Source: Anadara kagoshimensis (lineage: Eukaryota > Mollusca > Bivalvia > Arcoida > Arcidae). Taken from it: a stretch of 64,000 nucleotides of DNA. The stretch is from assembly GCA_021292105.1 (NCBI GenBank), contig CM037861.1:73012509-73076508 (forward strand). Reading direction: 5' to 3'. Positions within the stretch are counted from its first letter, which is position 1. Each line of letters begins with the position of its first letter. Shown piece by piece: positions 42,301-47,879 of the stretch. The notes under the pieces are model-generated. The model saw nothing but the letters and a program-made list of their open reading frames with translations, was not told where the DNA came from and searched no databases. Position numbers and translations under genes: made by a program.

Positions 42301-45300
42301 ATTAACTACCGGTTATAGTTGACAAACCCATGAACAGCTATAAACTACCGGTTATAGTTGACAAACCCCTGAACAGCTATAAACTACCGGTTATAGTTGA
42401 CAAACCCCTGAACAGCTATAAACTACCGGTTATAGTTGACAAACCCATGAACAGCTATAAACTACCGGTTATAGTTGACAAACCCCTGAACAGCTATAAA
42501 CTACCAGTTATAGTTGACAAACCCCTGAACAGCTATAAACTACCGGTTATAGTGACAAACCCCTGAACAGCTATAAACTACCGGTTATAGTTGACAAACC
42601 CATGAACAGCTATAAACTACCGGTTATAGTTGACAAACCCCTGAACAGCTATAAACTACCAGTTATAGTTGACAAACCCCTGAACAGCTATAAACTACCG
42701 GTTATAGTTGACAAACCCATGAACAGCTATAAACTACCGGTTATAGTTGTCAAACCCTGAACAGCTATAAACTACCAGTTAGTTGACAAAGCCATGAACA
42801 GCTATAAACTACCGGTTATAGTTGACAAAGCCATGAACAGCTATAAACTACCGGTTATAGTTGACAAACCCCTGAACAGCTATAAACTACCTGTTATAGT
42901 TAACAAACCCCTGAACAGCTATAAACTACCGGTTATAGTTAACAAACCCCTGAACAGCTATAAACTACCGGTTATAGTTAACAAACCCCTGAACAGCTAT
43001 AAACTACCGGTTATAGTTCACAAACCCCTAACAGCTATAAACTACCGGTTATAGTTGACAAACCCCTGAACAGCTATAAACTACCGGTTATAGTTGACAA
43101 ACCCCTGAACAGCTATAAACTACCGGTTATAGTTAACAAACCCCTGAACAGCTATAAACTACCGGTTATAGTTGACAAACCCCTGAACAGCTATAAACTA
43201 CCGGTTATAGTTGACAAACCCCTGAACAGCTATAAACTACCGGCTATAGTTGACAAACCCCTGAACAGCTATTAACTACCGGTTATAGTTGACAAACCCC
43301 TGAACAGCTATAAACTACCGGTTATAGTTGACAAACCCCTGAACAGCTATAAACTACCGGTTATAGTTGACAAACCCCTGAACAGCTATTAACTACCGGT
43401 TATAGTTGACAAACCCATGAACAGCTATAAACTACCGGTTATAGTTGACAAACCCCTGAACAGCTATAAACTACCGGTTATAGTTGACAAACCCCTGAAC
43501 AGCTATAAACTACCGGTTATAGTTGTCAAACCCCTGAACAGCTATTAACTACCGGTTATAGTTAACAAACCCATGAACAGCTATAAACTACCGGTTATAG
43601 TTGACAAACCCCTGAACAGCTATAAACTACCAGTTATAGTTGACAAAGCCATGAACAGCTATAAACTACCGGTTATAGTTGACAAACCCCTGAACAGCTA
43701 TAAACTACCTGTTATAGTTAACAACCCCTGAACAGCTATAAACTACCGGTTTATAGTTAACAAACCCCTGAACAGCTATAAACTACCGGTTATAGTTGAC
43801 AAACCATGAACAGCTATAAACTACCGGTTATAGTTAACAAAACCCCTGAACAGCTATAAACTACCGGTTATAGTTGACAAACCCATGAACAGCTATAAAC
43901 TACCGGTTATAGTTGACAAACCCTGAACAGCTATAAACTACGGTTATAGTTGACAAACCCCTGAACAGCTATAAACTACCGGTTATAGTTGACAAACCCA
44001 TGAACAGCTATAAACTACCGGTTATAGTTGACAAACCCCTGAACAGCTATAAACTACCGGTTATAGTTAACAAACCCCTGAACAGCTATAAACTACCAGT
44101 TATAGTTGACAAACCCCTGAACAGCTATAAACTACCGGTTATAGTTGACAAACCCCTGAACAGCTATAAACTACCGGTTATAGTTGACAAACCCCTGAAC
44201 AGCTATAAACTACCGGTTATAGTTAACAAACCCCTGAACAGCTATAAACTACCGGTTATAGTTGACAAACCCCTGAACAGCTATAAACTACCAGCTATAA
44301 ATAACAAACCCTTGAACAGCTATAAACTACCGGTTATAGTTGACAAACCCCTGAACAGCTATAAACTACCGGTTATAGTTGACAAACCCCTGAACAGCTA
44401 TAAAATACCGGTTATAGTTGACAAACCCATGAACAGCCATAAACTACCGGTTATAGTTGACAAACCCCTGAACAGCTATTAACTACCGGTTATAGTTGAC
44501 AAACCCCTGAACAGCTATAAACTACCGGTTATAGTTGACAAACCCCTGAACAGCCATAAACTACCGGTTATAGTTGACAAACCCCTAACAGCTATAAACT
44601 ACCAGTTATAGTTGACAAACCCATGAACAGCTATAAACTACCGGTTATAGTTGACAAACCCCTGAACAGCTATAAACTACCGGTTATAGTTGACAAACCC
44701 ATGAACAGCTATAAACTACCAGTTATAGTTGACAACCCCCTGAACAGCTATAAACTACCGGTTATAGTTGACAAACCCCTGAACAGCTATAAACTACCGG
44801 TTATAGTTGACAAACCCCTGAACAGCTATAAACTACCGGTTATAGTTGACAAACCCTGAACAGCTATAAACTACCGGTTATAGTTGACAAACCCCTAACA
44901 GCTATAAACTACCAGTTATAATTGACAAACCCCTAACAGCTATAAACTACCGGTTATAGTTGACAAACCCTGACAGCTATAAACTACAGTTATAGTTGAC
45001 AAACCCTAACAGCTATAAACTACCGGTTATAGTTGACAAACCCTGAACAGCTATAAACTACCAGTTATAGTTGACAAACCCCTAACAGCTATAAACTACC
45101 GGTTATAGTTGACAAACCCCTGAACAGCTATAAACTACCAGTTATAGTTGACAAACCCCTAACAGCTATAAACTACCAGTTATAGTTGACAAACCCCTGA
45201 ACAGCTATTAACTACCGGTTATAGTTGACAAACCCCTGAACAGCTATAAACTACCGGTTATAGTTGACAAAACCCCTAACAGCTATAAACTACCAGTTAT

Positions 45301-45706
45301 AGTTGACAAACCCCTGAATAGCTATAAACTACCGGTACATTTCTTGGGGCATCCAAACATTTGGGTTGGACTATGTATATATATTGTGTTTATGTAAGAT
45401 TATGTAAATATGACTATAAATATTTTATTTTATTACAGAGAGGATGATGATCTTGATGACAATGCTGTTGATCCATCACAACCAAAACCTTTTGATACAC
45501 AAGACGCATGGATGACATTTTATAAAGAAAATAATAAGAACCAGAATATTGGTAGTCCTGATATGAATCTTAAAGACACGTTGTATATACATAATATTAC
45601 TAAGGATAAAATACCTGAGAACTTGGTCAGTAGCAATGGAAAAGTTATTGAAAATGGAAACGTTGAAACAAGAATGGTAAATGGGCTTCAGACCACAGAT
45701 ATTTAA
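9234..45706 (+). CDS. 3' end of a single-pass membrane protein gene, cadherin-related family member 2 (protocadherin-24)-like
   Basis: Six constitutive exons chain without a phase conflict: 9234-9300, 11498-11625, 17526-17566, 20870-20933, 33131-33187 and 45439-45706, with GT/AG boundaries and junction phases 0, 2, 1, 2, 2. Together they encode a membrane-adjacent segment, one transmembrane helix, a basic juxtamembrane stretch (QRKKYMRKLK), an acidic tail with EEAGEEATEDDDLDD, and a C-terminal TTDI that fits the class I PDZ ligand rule (S/T-x-aliphatic). From memory, the pattern PGTN....E..NP then LDDNxVD then TTD-aliphatic is shared with the CDHR2 tail. Proteins of that class form extracellular links between microvilli and bind PDZ scaffolds of the harmonin type. 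Cadherin repeats are not in the window, so the family call is an inference. The 5' part of the gene lies to the left. Optional exons are listed separately. Confidence 0.75.
9301..9513 (+). other. Start of intron, unique
   Basis: Begins GTAGGT. A frame that runs on from the exon to 9378 is simple read-through into the intron. Nothing else is recognised before the retroelement fossil. Confidence 0.6.
9514..10040 (+). mobile_element. Reverse-transcriptase fossil (YMDD-type retroelement fragment)
   Basis: A remnant of a retroelement polymerase lies inside the first intron, in the same orientation as the host gene. It starts at an RYMDDILSL box, the catalytic aspartate motif of reverse transcriptases. 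It continues through YGDYVNAIYPSEL, SASYLDLYLNLD, KLFDKHDDFNFSIVSF and SSIPASPTY, and ends near KKSYGHHYSIVDKFDASVS. I recall this chain from a large family of animal reverse-transcriptase-like proteins. I cannot say whether it is Penelope-like, non-LTR or another class. It is a 5'-truncated fragment carrying a few breaks and is not functional. No terminal repeats are visible around it. Confidence 0.75.
10041..10236. other. Unique intron sequence
   Basis: Tail of the retroelement remnant fading into unique AT-rich sequence. No further feature is recognised. Confidence 0.5.
10237..11280. repeat. 40-bp tandem array, about 26 copies
   Basis: Unit of about 40 bp (GACAACAAGACATCTATCCC then ACATCAGGGATAAACCCCTT); for example, ATCAGGGATA occurs at 10621 and 10661. 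Length varies from 38 to 41 bp. Each unit carries the inverted pair TATCCC/GGGATA separated by six bases, so its transcript could fold into a small hairpin. Local blocks of units recur, for example the pair of units around 10561-10620 again at 10681-10740. ORFs such as 10222-10512 are shadows of the repeat. Confidence 0.93.
11498..11625 (+). CDS. Transmembrane exon (phase 0 in, 2 out)
   Basis: 128 nt between TTATTTTAG and GTAAGT. It reads PTTAPQEEDDSKRK, then a hydrophobic run of about 23 residues (LTMAIILLAIILGIPCVV, LICVVY), then MQRKK. That is a single membrane-spanning helix flanked by an acidic outer stretch and a strongly basic inner stretch, as expected for a type I membrane protein. 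It begins on a codon boundary, matching the end of the exon at 9234. It ends two bases into a codon, which the exon at 17526 completes as lysine. The open frame, hydrophobic profile and phase agreement make this the best-supported exon along with the last one. Confidence 0.88.
11651..16947. repeat. Near-perfect 50-bp satellite, about 106 copies
   Basis: Strict 50-bp period (TAAAGTAAAG at 11701, 11751 and so on) over 5.3 kb. The unit reads ATAAAGTAAAGTGTCTTACT, GACAATAGACCATAATTAGG, TGTACTATAC. I could see only about ten departures. The first two copies have GAGC for GACC. Single-base or three-base indels lie near 13572, 13757, 15647 and 16690. Substitutions lie near 13622 and 16774. This implies very recent expansion or efficient homogenisation. 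The array begins 25 bp after the splice donor of the transmembrane exon and fills most of that intron. Each unit includes CTTACTGAC followed by AATAG, which resembles a branch point plus acceptor. Confidence 0.97.
16948..17525 (+). other. Unique 3' part of the intron
   Basis: About 580 bp of unique intron between the 50-bp array and the acceptor TTACTTGTAG. A 77-codon open frame (17195-17428) shows no recognisable domain and no splice signals matching the phase of the gene. I do not call it. Confidence 0.6.
17526..17566 (+). CDS. Juxtamembrane cytoplasmic exon (phase 2 in, 1 out)
   Basis: 41 nt between TTACTTGTAG and GTGAGT. Joined to the preceding exon it reads KYMRKLKAATAMAYG, a basic stretch directly under the membrane. 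Phases match on both sides: one base completes the lysine codon and one base (G) is left for the next exon. Short size and strong splice sites fit a conserved cytoplasmic exon. Confidence 0.82.
17567..18223 (+). other. Unique intron sequence
   Basis: About 650 bp of unique AT-rich intron. A frame from 18151 begins with a signal-peptide-like run (MNYNSVLSVSLLIVLSIN) but runs straight into the 39-bp array and is not credible as a gene. Confidence 0.55.
18224..18241 (+). CDS. Candidate 18-nt in-frame microexon
   Basis: GCAATAAAGGAGGATCAG sits between a T-rich tract ending CATGCTGCTACAG and a donor GTATAT. Its length is a multiple of three, and it enters and leaves in phase 1, exactly the phase of the flanking exons at 17526 and 20870. 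Inclusion would insert six residues (GNKGGS) between MAYG and SQDSD. No stop is created. The evidence is sequence fit only. Chance occurrence of an AG...GT pair with the right phase in a 3.3-kb intron is quite possible, so this is a hypothesis. Confidence 0.4.
18282..20552. repeat. 39-bp tandem array, about 58 copies
   Basis: Unit of 39 bp (TCATCTGACATCAGATTAAT, GTTGTCAGTGTATTTACAG). Many copies contain the near-palindrome ATCTGA-CA-TCAGAT. Two-state positions (CATCTG/CATGTG, TTGTCAG/TTCTCAG, ATTTACAG/ACATACAG) are shuffled along the array. Larger duplications are visible: a 117-bp block of three units (around 19209 and 19326) and a 215-bp block (20118-20332 and 20333-20547) that includes a shortened unit with GTGTATATAAACAG. 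Being divisible by three, the period leaves long ORFs on both strands (332 codons on the minus strand, 18917-19915). These are repeat shadows. Confidence 0.95.
20668..20808 (+). repeat. Dispersed repeat, copy 1 (CAGTCAAA-CTGTCTATA type)
   Basis: Starts CAGTCAAATCTGTCTATA, contains AAGGGAACCAGTAAAA and several GGCAGGTGxxCTTATA-like internal repeats, and ends AAGGCAGGTTTG. A diverged relative in the same orientation lies at 31385-31550. I associate this motif with an abundant interspersed repeat of mollusc genomes. It has no coding capacity and its mechanism is unknown to me. Confidence 0.65.
20870..20933 (+). CDS. Cytoplasmic exon with the PGTN motif (phase 1 in, 2 out)
   Basis: 64 nt between ATTGTTTCAG and GTAAGT. 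It reads SQDSDMQKLELPGTNLHSYE with two bases left over. Joined directly to the exon at 33131 the tail reads PGTNLHSYENTNPIF, which matches a motif (PGTN....E..NP) I recall in cadherin tails of the CDHR2/Usher type. Phase agrees with both neighbours and with the optional exon at 30186. Confidence 0.85.
20974..21230. repeat. 84-bp tandem array, left part (split by an inserted element)
   Basis: Three copies of an about 84-bp unit that is itself a dimer of two related halves (one with AACACCGGGACACAGTGT, one with AACCACACTGGAAAATGGTG). The array starts 40 bp after the splice donor at 20934. It is interrupted at 21230 by a dispersed element and resumes at 23694. Confidence 0.88.
21231..23693 (+). 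mobile_element. 2.46-kb non-autonomous dispersed element (bivalve GCTCACCTGA type) inserted into a tandem array
   Basis: The left end is a hairpin, GCTCACCTGACC-GAA-GGTCATGTGAGC (one mismatch). Near the right end are the inverted copy GTCAGGTGAGC (23660-23670) and the palindrome GGCCCATGGGCC before CTCTTG. The flanks TTTA (21227-21230) and TTTA (23694-23697) are identical, and removing the element restores the array sequence CTTTTTAGTATTAAAACACC, so TTTA is a probable 4-bp target duplication (TTA cannot be excluded). There is no coding region. The interior holds (GTGC)n-like sequence and about a dozen 145-bp tandem units. The terminal motifs are those I know from very abundant bivalve repeats. 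Class (DNA transposon derivative, Helitron-like or other) is unresolved. Confidence 0.8.
21760..23590. repeat. 145-bp tandem units inside the dispersed element, about 12.5 copies
   Basis: Period 145 bp (GAAACAATACC at 21898, 22043, 22188 and so on). Units carry TTAATTATCTCGAAAACTAT, TATAGGCATGTATATTAGAA, TTGATACAAC and AAAGGTCAAGGTCACAGATG. Copies differ by scattered substitutions. Two adjacent units (about 23215-23500) share TATATGCATG and GGTTATGGG, showing a local duplication of units within the element. Confidence 0.92.
23694..25019. repeat. 84/42/43-bp tandem array, right part
   Basis: Continues the array cut by the element. It grades from 84-bp dimers into a 42-bp unit (GTTAGTATTAACAACACTGG, AACATAGTGTTACTTAACCATT), then to a diverged stretch (24360-24650), then to a 43-bp form (GTTAGTACAAACCACACTGG, AAACACAGTGCTACTTAACAATT) in two alternating versions. 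It merges at 25020 into the 33-bp array through a shared GTTAGTAT. Confidence 0.9.
25020..29828. repeat. 33-bp tandem array, about 145 copies
   Basis: Unit of 33 bp (GGAGTATGTTAGTGTCTGAA, CAGTAAGGTAATT). Three biallelic positions (GTGTCT/GTATCT, AATTGG/AATGGG, AGTAAGG/AGCAAGG or AGTTAGG) make unit types that can be followed along the array. Rare marker variants (GTAGTTAGAG at 27263 and 28088; ATGTGAGTG at 27373 and 28198; CTGTACAG at 27151 and 27976) lie 825 bp apart. This shows a 25-unit segment duplicated in tandem. The minus-strand ORF 29256-29933 is a repeat shadow. Confidence 0.95.
29829..30185 (+). other. Unique intron segment before optional exon A
   Basis: About 357 bp of unique intron. 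It contains one other splice-bounded stretch (29885-29918) that would add an in-frame stop; see the rejected list. It ends in the T-rich acceptor of exon A. Confidence 0.55.
30186..30259 (+). CDS. Optional cytoplasmic exon A (phase 2 in, 1 out)
   Basis: 74 nt between GAAATTTTTTCAG and GTATAC. Entered in the phase left by the exon at 20870 it is open throughout: MVVQEEYCLHFTEKG then DYSNWTSNEG. It ends one base into a codon, exactly what exon B (30469) needs. On its own it would shift the frame of the exon at 33131, so it must be used together with exon B. Rich in aromatic and acidic residues. No known domain is recognised. Confidence 0.6.
30469..30544 (+). CDS. Optional cytoplasmic exon B (phase 1 in, 2 out)
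   Basis: 76 nt between CTCTTCCAACTGCAG and GTGCAAGG. In the phase set by exon A it reads ERTKPLSYYPTSRL then DEYVTGVMSMY, and leaves two bases that the exon at 33131 completes as serine. A plus B add 150 nt (50 residues) with no frame change, inserted between PGTNLHSYE and TNPIF. The tyrosines (YYPTS, DEY) could be signalling sites, but that is speculation. A LINE remnant starts just downstream of its donor. Confidence 0.62.
30555..30810 (-). mobile_element. LINE 3'-end remnant (reverse transcriptase C-terminus)
   Basis: On the minus strand the stretch 30593-30680 reads PVAMCLWNTLPARVV, then IADSIDSFK, then a stop. This is the typical C-terminal signature of animal non-LTR retrotransposon ORF2 proteins (WN.LP..VV.A.S.DSFK). 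Upstream on the same strand, in a different frame, is MDIHTGKAPSTVDIRKDQ (30745-30798), so the copy has at least one frameshift, and it is heavily 5'-truncated. Clade is not determined. It lies in the intron, antisense to the host gene. Confidence 0.7.
30811..31384 (+). other. Unique intron sequence
   Basis: AT-rich intron with no recognised exon, repeat or RNA gene. Confidence 0.55.
31385..31550 (+). repeat. Dispersed repeat, copy 2 (CAGTCAAA-CTGTCTATA type)
   Basis: Shares with the copy at 20668 the start CAGTCAAACCTGTCTATA, the block AAGGGAACCAGTAAAA, GTGGCCTTTATA and the end TTTAAGGCAGGTT. The middle is replaced by an unrelated stretch of about 70 bp. The two copies lie in the same host intron region 10.7 kb apart in the same orientation. 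Confidence 0.65.
31551..32713 (+). other. Unique intron sequence
   Basis: About 1.2 kb of AT-rich intron. An 81-codon frame (31804-32049) has no recognisable domain or matching splice phase. Nothing is called here. Confidence 0.55.
32714..32870. repeat. 51-bp tandem triplication
   Basis: Three copies, starting at 32714, 32765 and 32816, of a 51-bp unit (GTTGCTGTCACATAAAATGT, ACTTGGCAGTCCAGGACAGA, ATCACTATGTA). They differ at only a few bases. This is the smallest array in the window and may show how the larger ones start. Confidence 0.88.
33131..33187 (+). CDS. Cytoplasmic exon with NP motif and acidic run (phase 2 in, 2 out)
   Basis: 57 nt between TTTCCATTCTACAG and GTAAGT. It reads TNPIFLEKVMLEEAGEEA, with two bases left that complete a threonine with the last exon. 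Entry phase fits both the exon at 20870 (giving ENTNPIF) and optional exon B (giving YSTNPIF). Acidic content rises toward its end and continues in the last exon. Confidence 0.85.
33188..34331 (+). other. Unique intron sequence
   Basis: About 1.1 kb of AT-rich intron. Open frames at 33646-33849 (+) and 33870-34088 (-) lack domains, and neither carries splice sites in the needed phase. Nothing is called here. Confidence 0.55.
34332..36648. repeat. 48-bp tandem array, about 48 copies
   Basis: Unit of 48 bp (TCCTGAATTTGTCTGGAAAA, TTTAACAGTTAAATTGCTGC, CTGGTCAT; period read at 35821 and 35869). The first 350 bp are strongly diverged and the centre is homogeneous. Variants are CTGCCTGG/CTGTCTGG, AACTTGTCCAG/AATTTGTCTGG and AGTTAAA/AGTTACA/AGTTAAG. 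The ORF 35781-35996 is a repeat shadow. It shares its 48-bp period with the array at 6100 but no sequence. Confidence 0.93.
36649..37060 (+). other. Unique intron spacer
   Basis: About 410 bp of unique AT-rich intron between two arrays. No feature is recognised. Confidence 0.6.
37061..39323. repeat. 38-bp tandem array, about 60 copies
   Basis: Unit of 38 bp (TGATGTTGAATGTCAGCATT, GTTATAGGTATCTAATAG; GTTATAGG at 37081 and 37119). The main polymorphism is TAATGG/TAATAG, with rare TCATCATT, TCGGCATT, TTATTGG and TTATGAG types. A partial unit at 38298-38320 duplicates GAATGTCAGCATTGTTA. Runs of unit types recur (for example 37060-37550 and 37560-37860), implying multi-unit duplication. Confidence 0.95.
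39324..40220 (+). other. Unique intron spacer
   Basis: About 900 bp of unique AT-rich intron. One stretch with acceptor and donor-like ends (39829-39863) has a length that would break the frame; I rejected it. Nothing else is recognised. Confidence 0.55.
40221..45336. repeat. 39-bp tandem array, about 131 copies
   Basis: Unit of 39 bp (GAACAGCTATAAACTACCGG, TTATAGTTGACAAACCCCT), with a 37-bp form lacking GA (CCCCTAACAGC). Each unit carries the inverted pair CTATAA/TTATAG around ACTACCGG. Variants are GTTGAC/GTTAAC, CCCCTGA/CCCATGA, TATAAAC/TATTAAC and ACCGG/ACCAG. The + strand ORFs repeating NSYKLPVIVDKPL (for example 44000-44482) exist only because the period is divisible by three. The array ends 102 bp before the last coding exon. 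Confidence 0.96.
45439..45706 (+). CDS. Last coding exon: acidic tail and C-terminal PDZ ligand
   Basis: Acceptor TTTTATTTTATTACAG. The frame set by the upstream exon gives TEDDDLDDNAVDPSQPKPF, then DTQDAWMTFYKENNKNQN, and ends NGLQTTDI followed by TAA at 45704-45706. An ATG-started frame from 45410 is only read-in from the intron. The alternative acceptor two bases later (after ACAGAG) would give an early stop, which supports 45439. The ending TTDI has T at -2 and I at 0, a class I PDZ-binding motif. LDDNAVD followed by a TTD-aliphatic end is the part most like what I remember of CDHR2. Other cadherin-like membrane proteins cannot be excluded. Confidence 0.88.
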
Positions 45707-46214
45707 CATTTTATATATATTGTGATTGTTATGCAAAACTTTTAATTGTTTGATATTCAATGTAACTAATGTGATATATATTTTTATCAAAATCTTTTTA
45801 TGTCAAAATTGCATAACTGTGATTATTTTATACAAGTAATTCTGCCAGTCAGAGCTTGCCATAGTACATTGTTACTATTGTTAATGTTAGCCATACCTCA
45901 TACTACTTATTGAGAACTATTTGTACAGAGTTGTTAGGACATTCTATATACAGTAGTGTAATATATTTAGTATTTGTAACTTGAGATTTAAATGATATTA
46001 TACAGTTCATCAAATCTAAAGATTGTTATAGTCATATAAAATAGTTTGACCAAATATTGTTAATGACATAAGTAGAACAAGCTAATCTTCTATAAGTTAA
46101 AACATAAACTGAAATCTGAATGCTTTTGTTTACCAAGTACATTGATTTACTACTTATGTAAGATGCTGTACTATTTTCACTGTAAATGTGTCTGACTTAT
46201 AAAAGTTATTGTAG
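45707..46214 (+). other. Probable 3' UTR, unique part
   Basis: AT-rich sequence directly after the stop codon with no further open frame. The first AATAAA hexamers occur inside the 59-bp array; others are at 46860-46865, 47311-47316 and 47468-47473. The real polyadenylation site cannot be chosen from sequence alone. Confidence 0.5.
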
Positions 46215-46803
46215 TACTCAAGAACTACTGTAGTATTAATAAATACTAAGGTGATAAATATGTACCAGGTAATAACTTAAGATCTACTGTAGTATTAATA
46301 AATACTAAGGTGATAAATATGTACCAGGTAATAACTTAAGAACTACTGTAGTATTAATAAATACTAAGGTGATAAATATGTACCAGGTAATAACTTAAGA
46401 TCTACTGTAGTATTAATAAATACTAAGGTGATAAATATGTACCAGGTAATAACTTAAGATCTACTGTAGTATTAATAAATACTAAGGTATAAATATGTAC
46501 CAGGTAATAACTTAAGATTACTGTAGTATTAATAAATACTAAGGTGATAAATATGTACCAGGTAATACTTAAGAACTACTGTAGTATTAATAAATACTAA
46601 GGTGATAAATATGTACCGGTAATAACTTAAGAACTACTGTAGTATTAATTAAATACTAAGGTGATAATATGTACCAGGTAATAACTTAAGACTACTGTAG
46701 TATTAATAAATACTAGGTGATAAATATGTACCAGGTAATAACTCAAGAACTACTGTAGTATTAATAAATCTAAGGTGATAAATATGTACCAGGTAATAAC
46801 TTT
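46215..46803. repeat. 59-bp tandem array, about 10 copies, in the probable 3' UTR
   Basis: Unit of 59 bp (TGTACCAGGTAATAACTTAA, GATCTACTGTAGTATTAATA, AATACTAAGGTGATAAATA; 46261 and 46320). It holds the inverted pair AGTATT/AATACT and an AATAAA. The first five copies are almost perfect. The last five differ mostly by one-base deletions (TACTTAAG, GATAATATG, ACTAGGTG, ATCTAAGG) rather than substitutions, a pattern more typical of long-read consensus error than of evolution. Confidence 0.9.
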
Positions 46804-47879
46804 AGTTGTAAATTTAACAAACTGTTATGACAGTATAAAGTTTGGGTGGATGTATTTAGAATAAATTATGTGACTTCATCAGATGAACATTTGGTAGACA
46901 AAATGCTGGTGGCTGCCCAACTTTTAAGACCAATATTGTAAACTGCAGAAGTGCAATGGAGTTTTTCAGTGTACTAAGTGTCAAGGCTCCTTAACATTTG
47001 TGCAGAACGTTTTGTAAAATGTTTACATCAAGCTTGTAGGAATAATATCATTTTACAGATAAACATGAACTGAAGTGATTTCATATCTAATGAAAACTAT
47101 TGTTTTGCAGAAACATTTTCGGGTATCAAGTTGTACTCTGGAGAACCCCATTAGCTATTATTGAAGTGACAAGTCATCATTTTTACAATAGTGACATCTC
47201 TTTTTTATTCTGCTTCTAAATGTGTATGTCAGTATTTACTACCATTCTCATATCTTCTTTTATTATCACAGGACAAGTGTCCTCATTTTAATCATACATC
47301 CTTTTTATAGAATAAAAATGCCATGAAGTGTCTTTCAGAAGAATGTTATGTTTCTAACATTACTTCAAGCCACCAGATAGATATTATGCTGTATATATAA
47401 GGGCTTATTCTTCCAACGAATTATTTATACTTGACTTATATTCTCACTTTATGTTAACTGTGCTAGGAATAAATGTTAATTTGTTTTGTAAGACAATCCT
47501 ATTCTGTTTTTGCATGTATTCATTCTTTATGAAAATAATCTTATAAAAATTGTATCCACTTCAGATCTTTACATTAAAAATTTAGACCATTTAAATGCTA
47601 GTATGTTTTATATTTTGAATTTTTTTACTGCTGTAAAACTTGGGTACTAACTATTCTTAATGTAATGAGTTCCTATTTACCAAGTTTGGATCTAATAATG
47701 TTTTGTATAAATCTCTGCAACTTTATCAAACTGGATTATACTTTAACAATTTGTTTAAAACTGAGTTATAATTTAACAATTTGTTTAAAACTGGATCATA
47801 ATCATTATCTCTAAGCCCCAAAAAATATACAACAAAAACCTATTTTATGAACTTCTTAAGTTTACAATGTGAAATGATA

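Noticed and set aside
40221-45336. Series of + strand ORFs repeating NSYKLPVIVDKPL
   Set aside because: Frame kept open by a 39-bp period. Broken repeatedly by 37-bp units and TAACTA variants, with no splice sites linking them.
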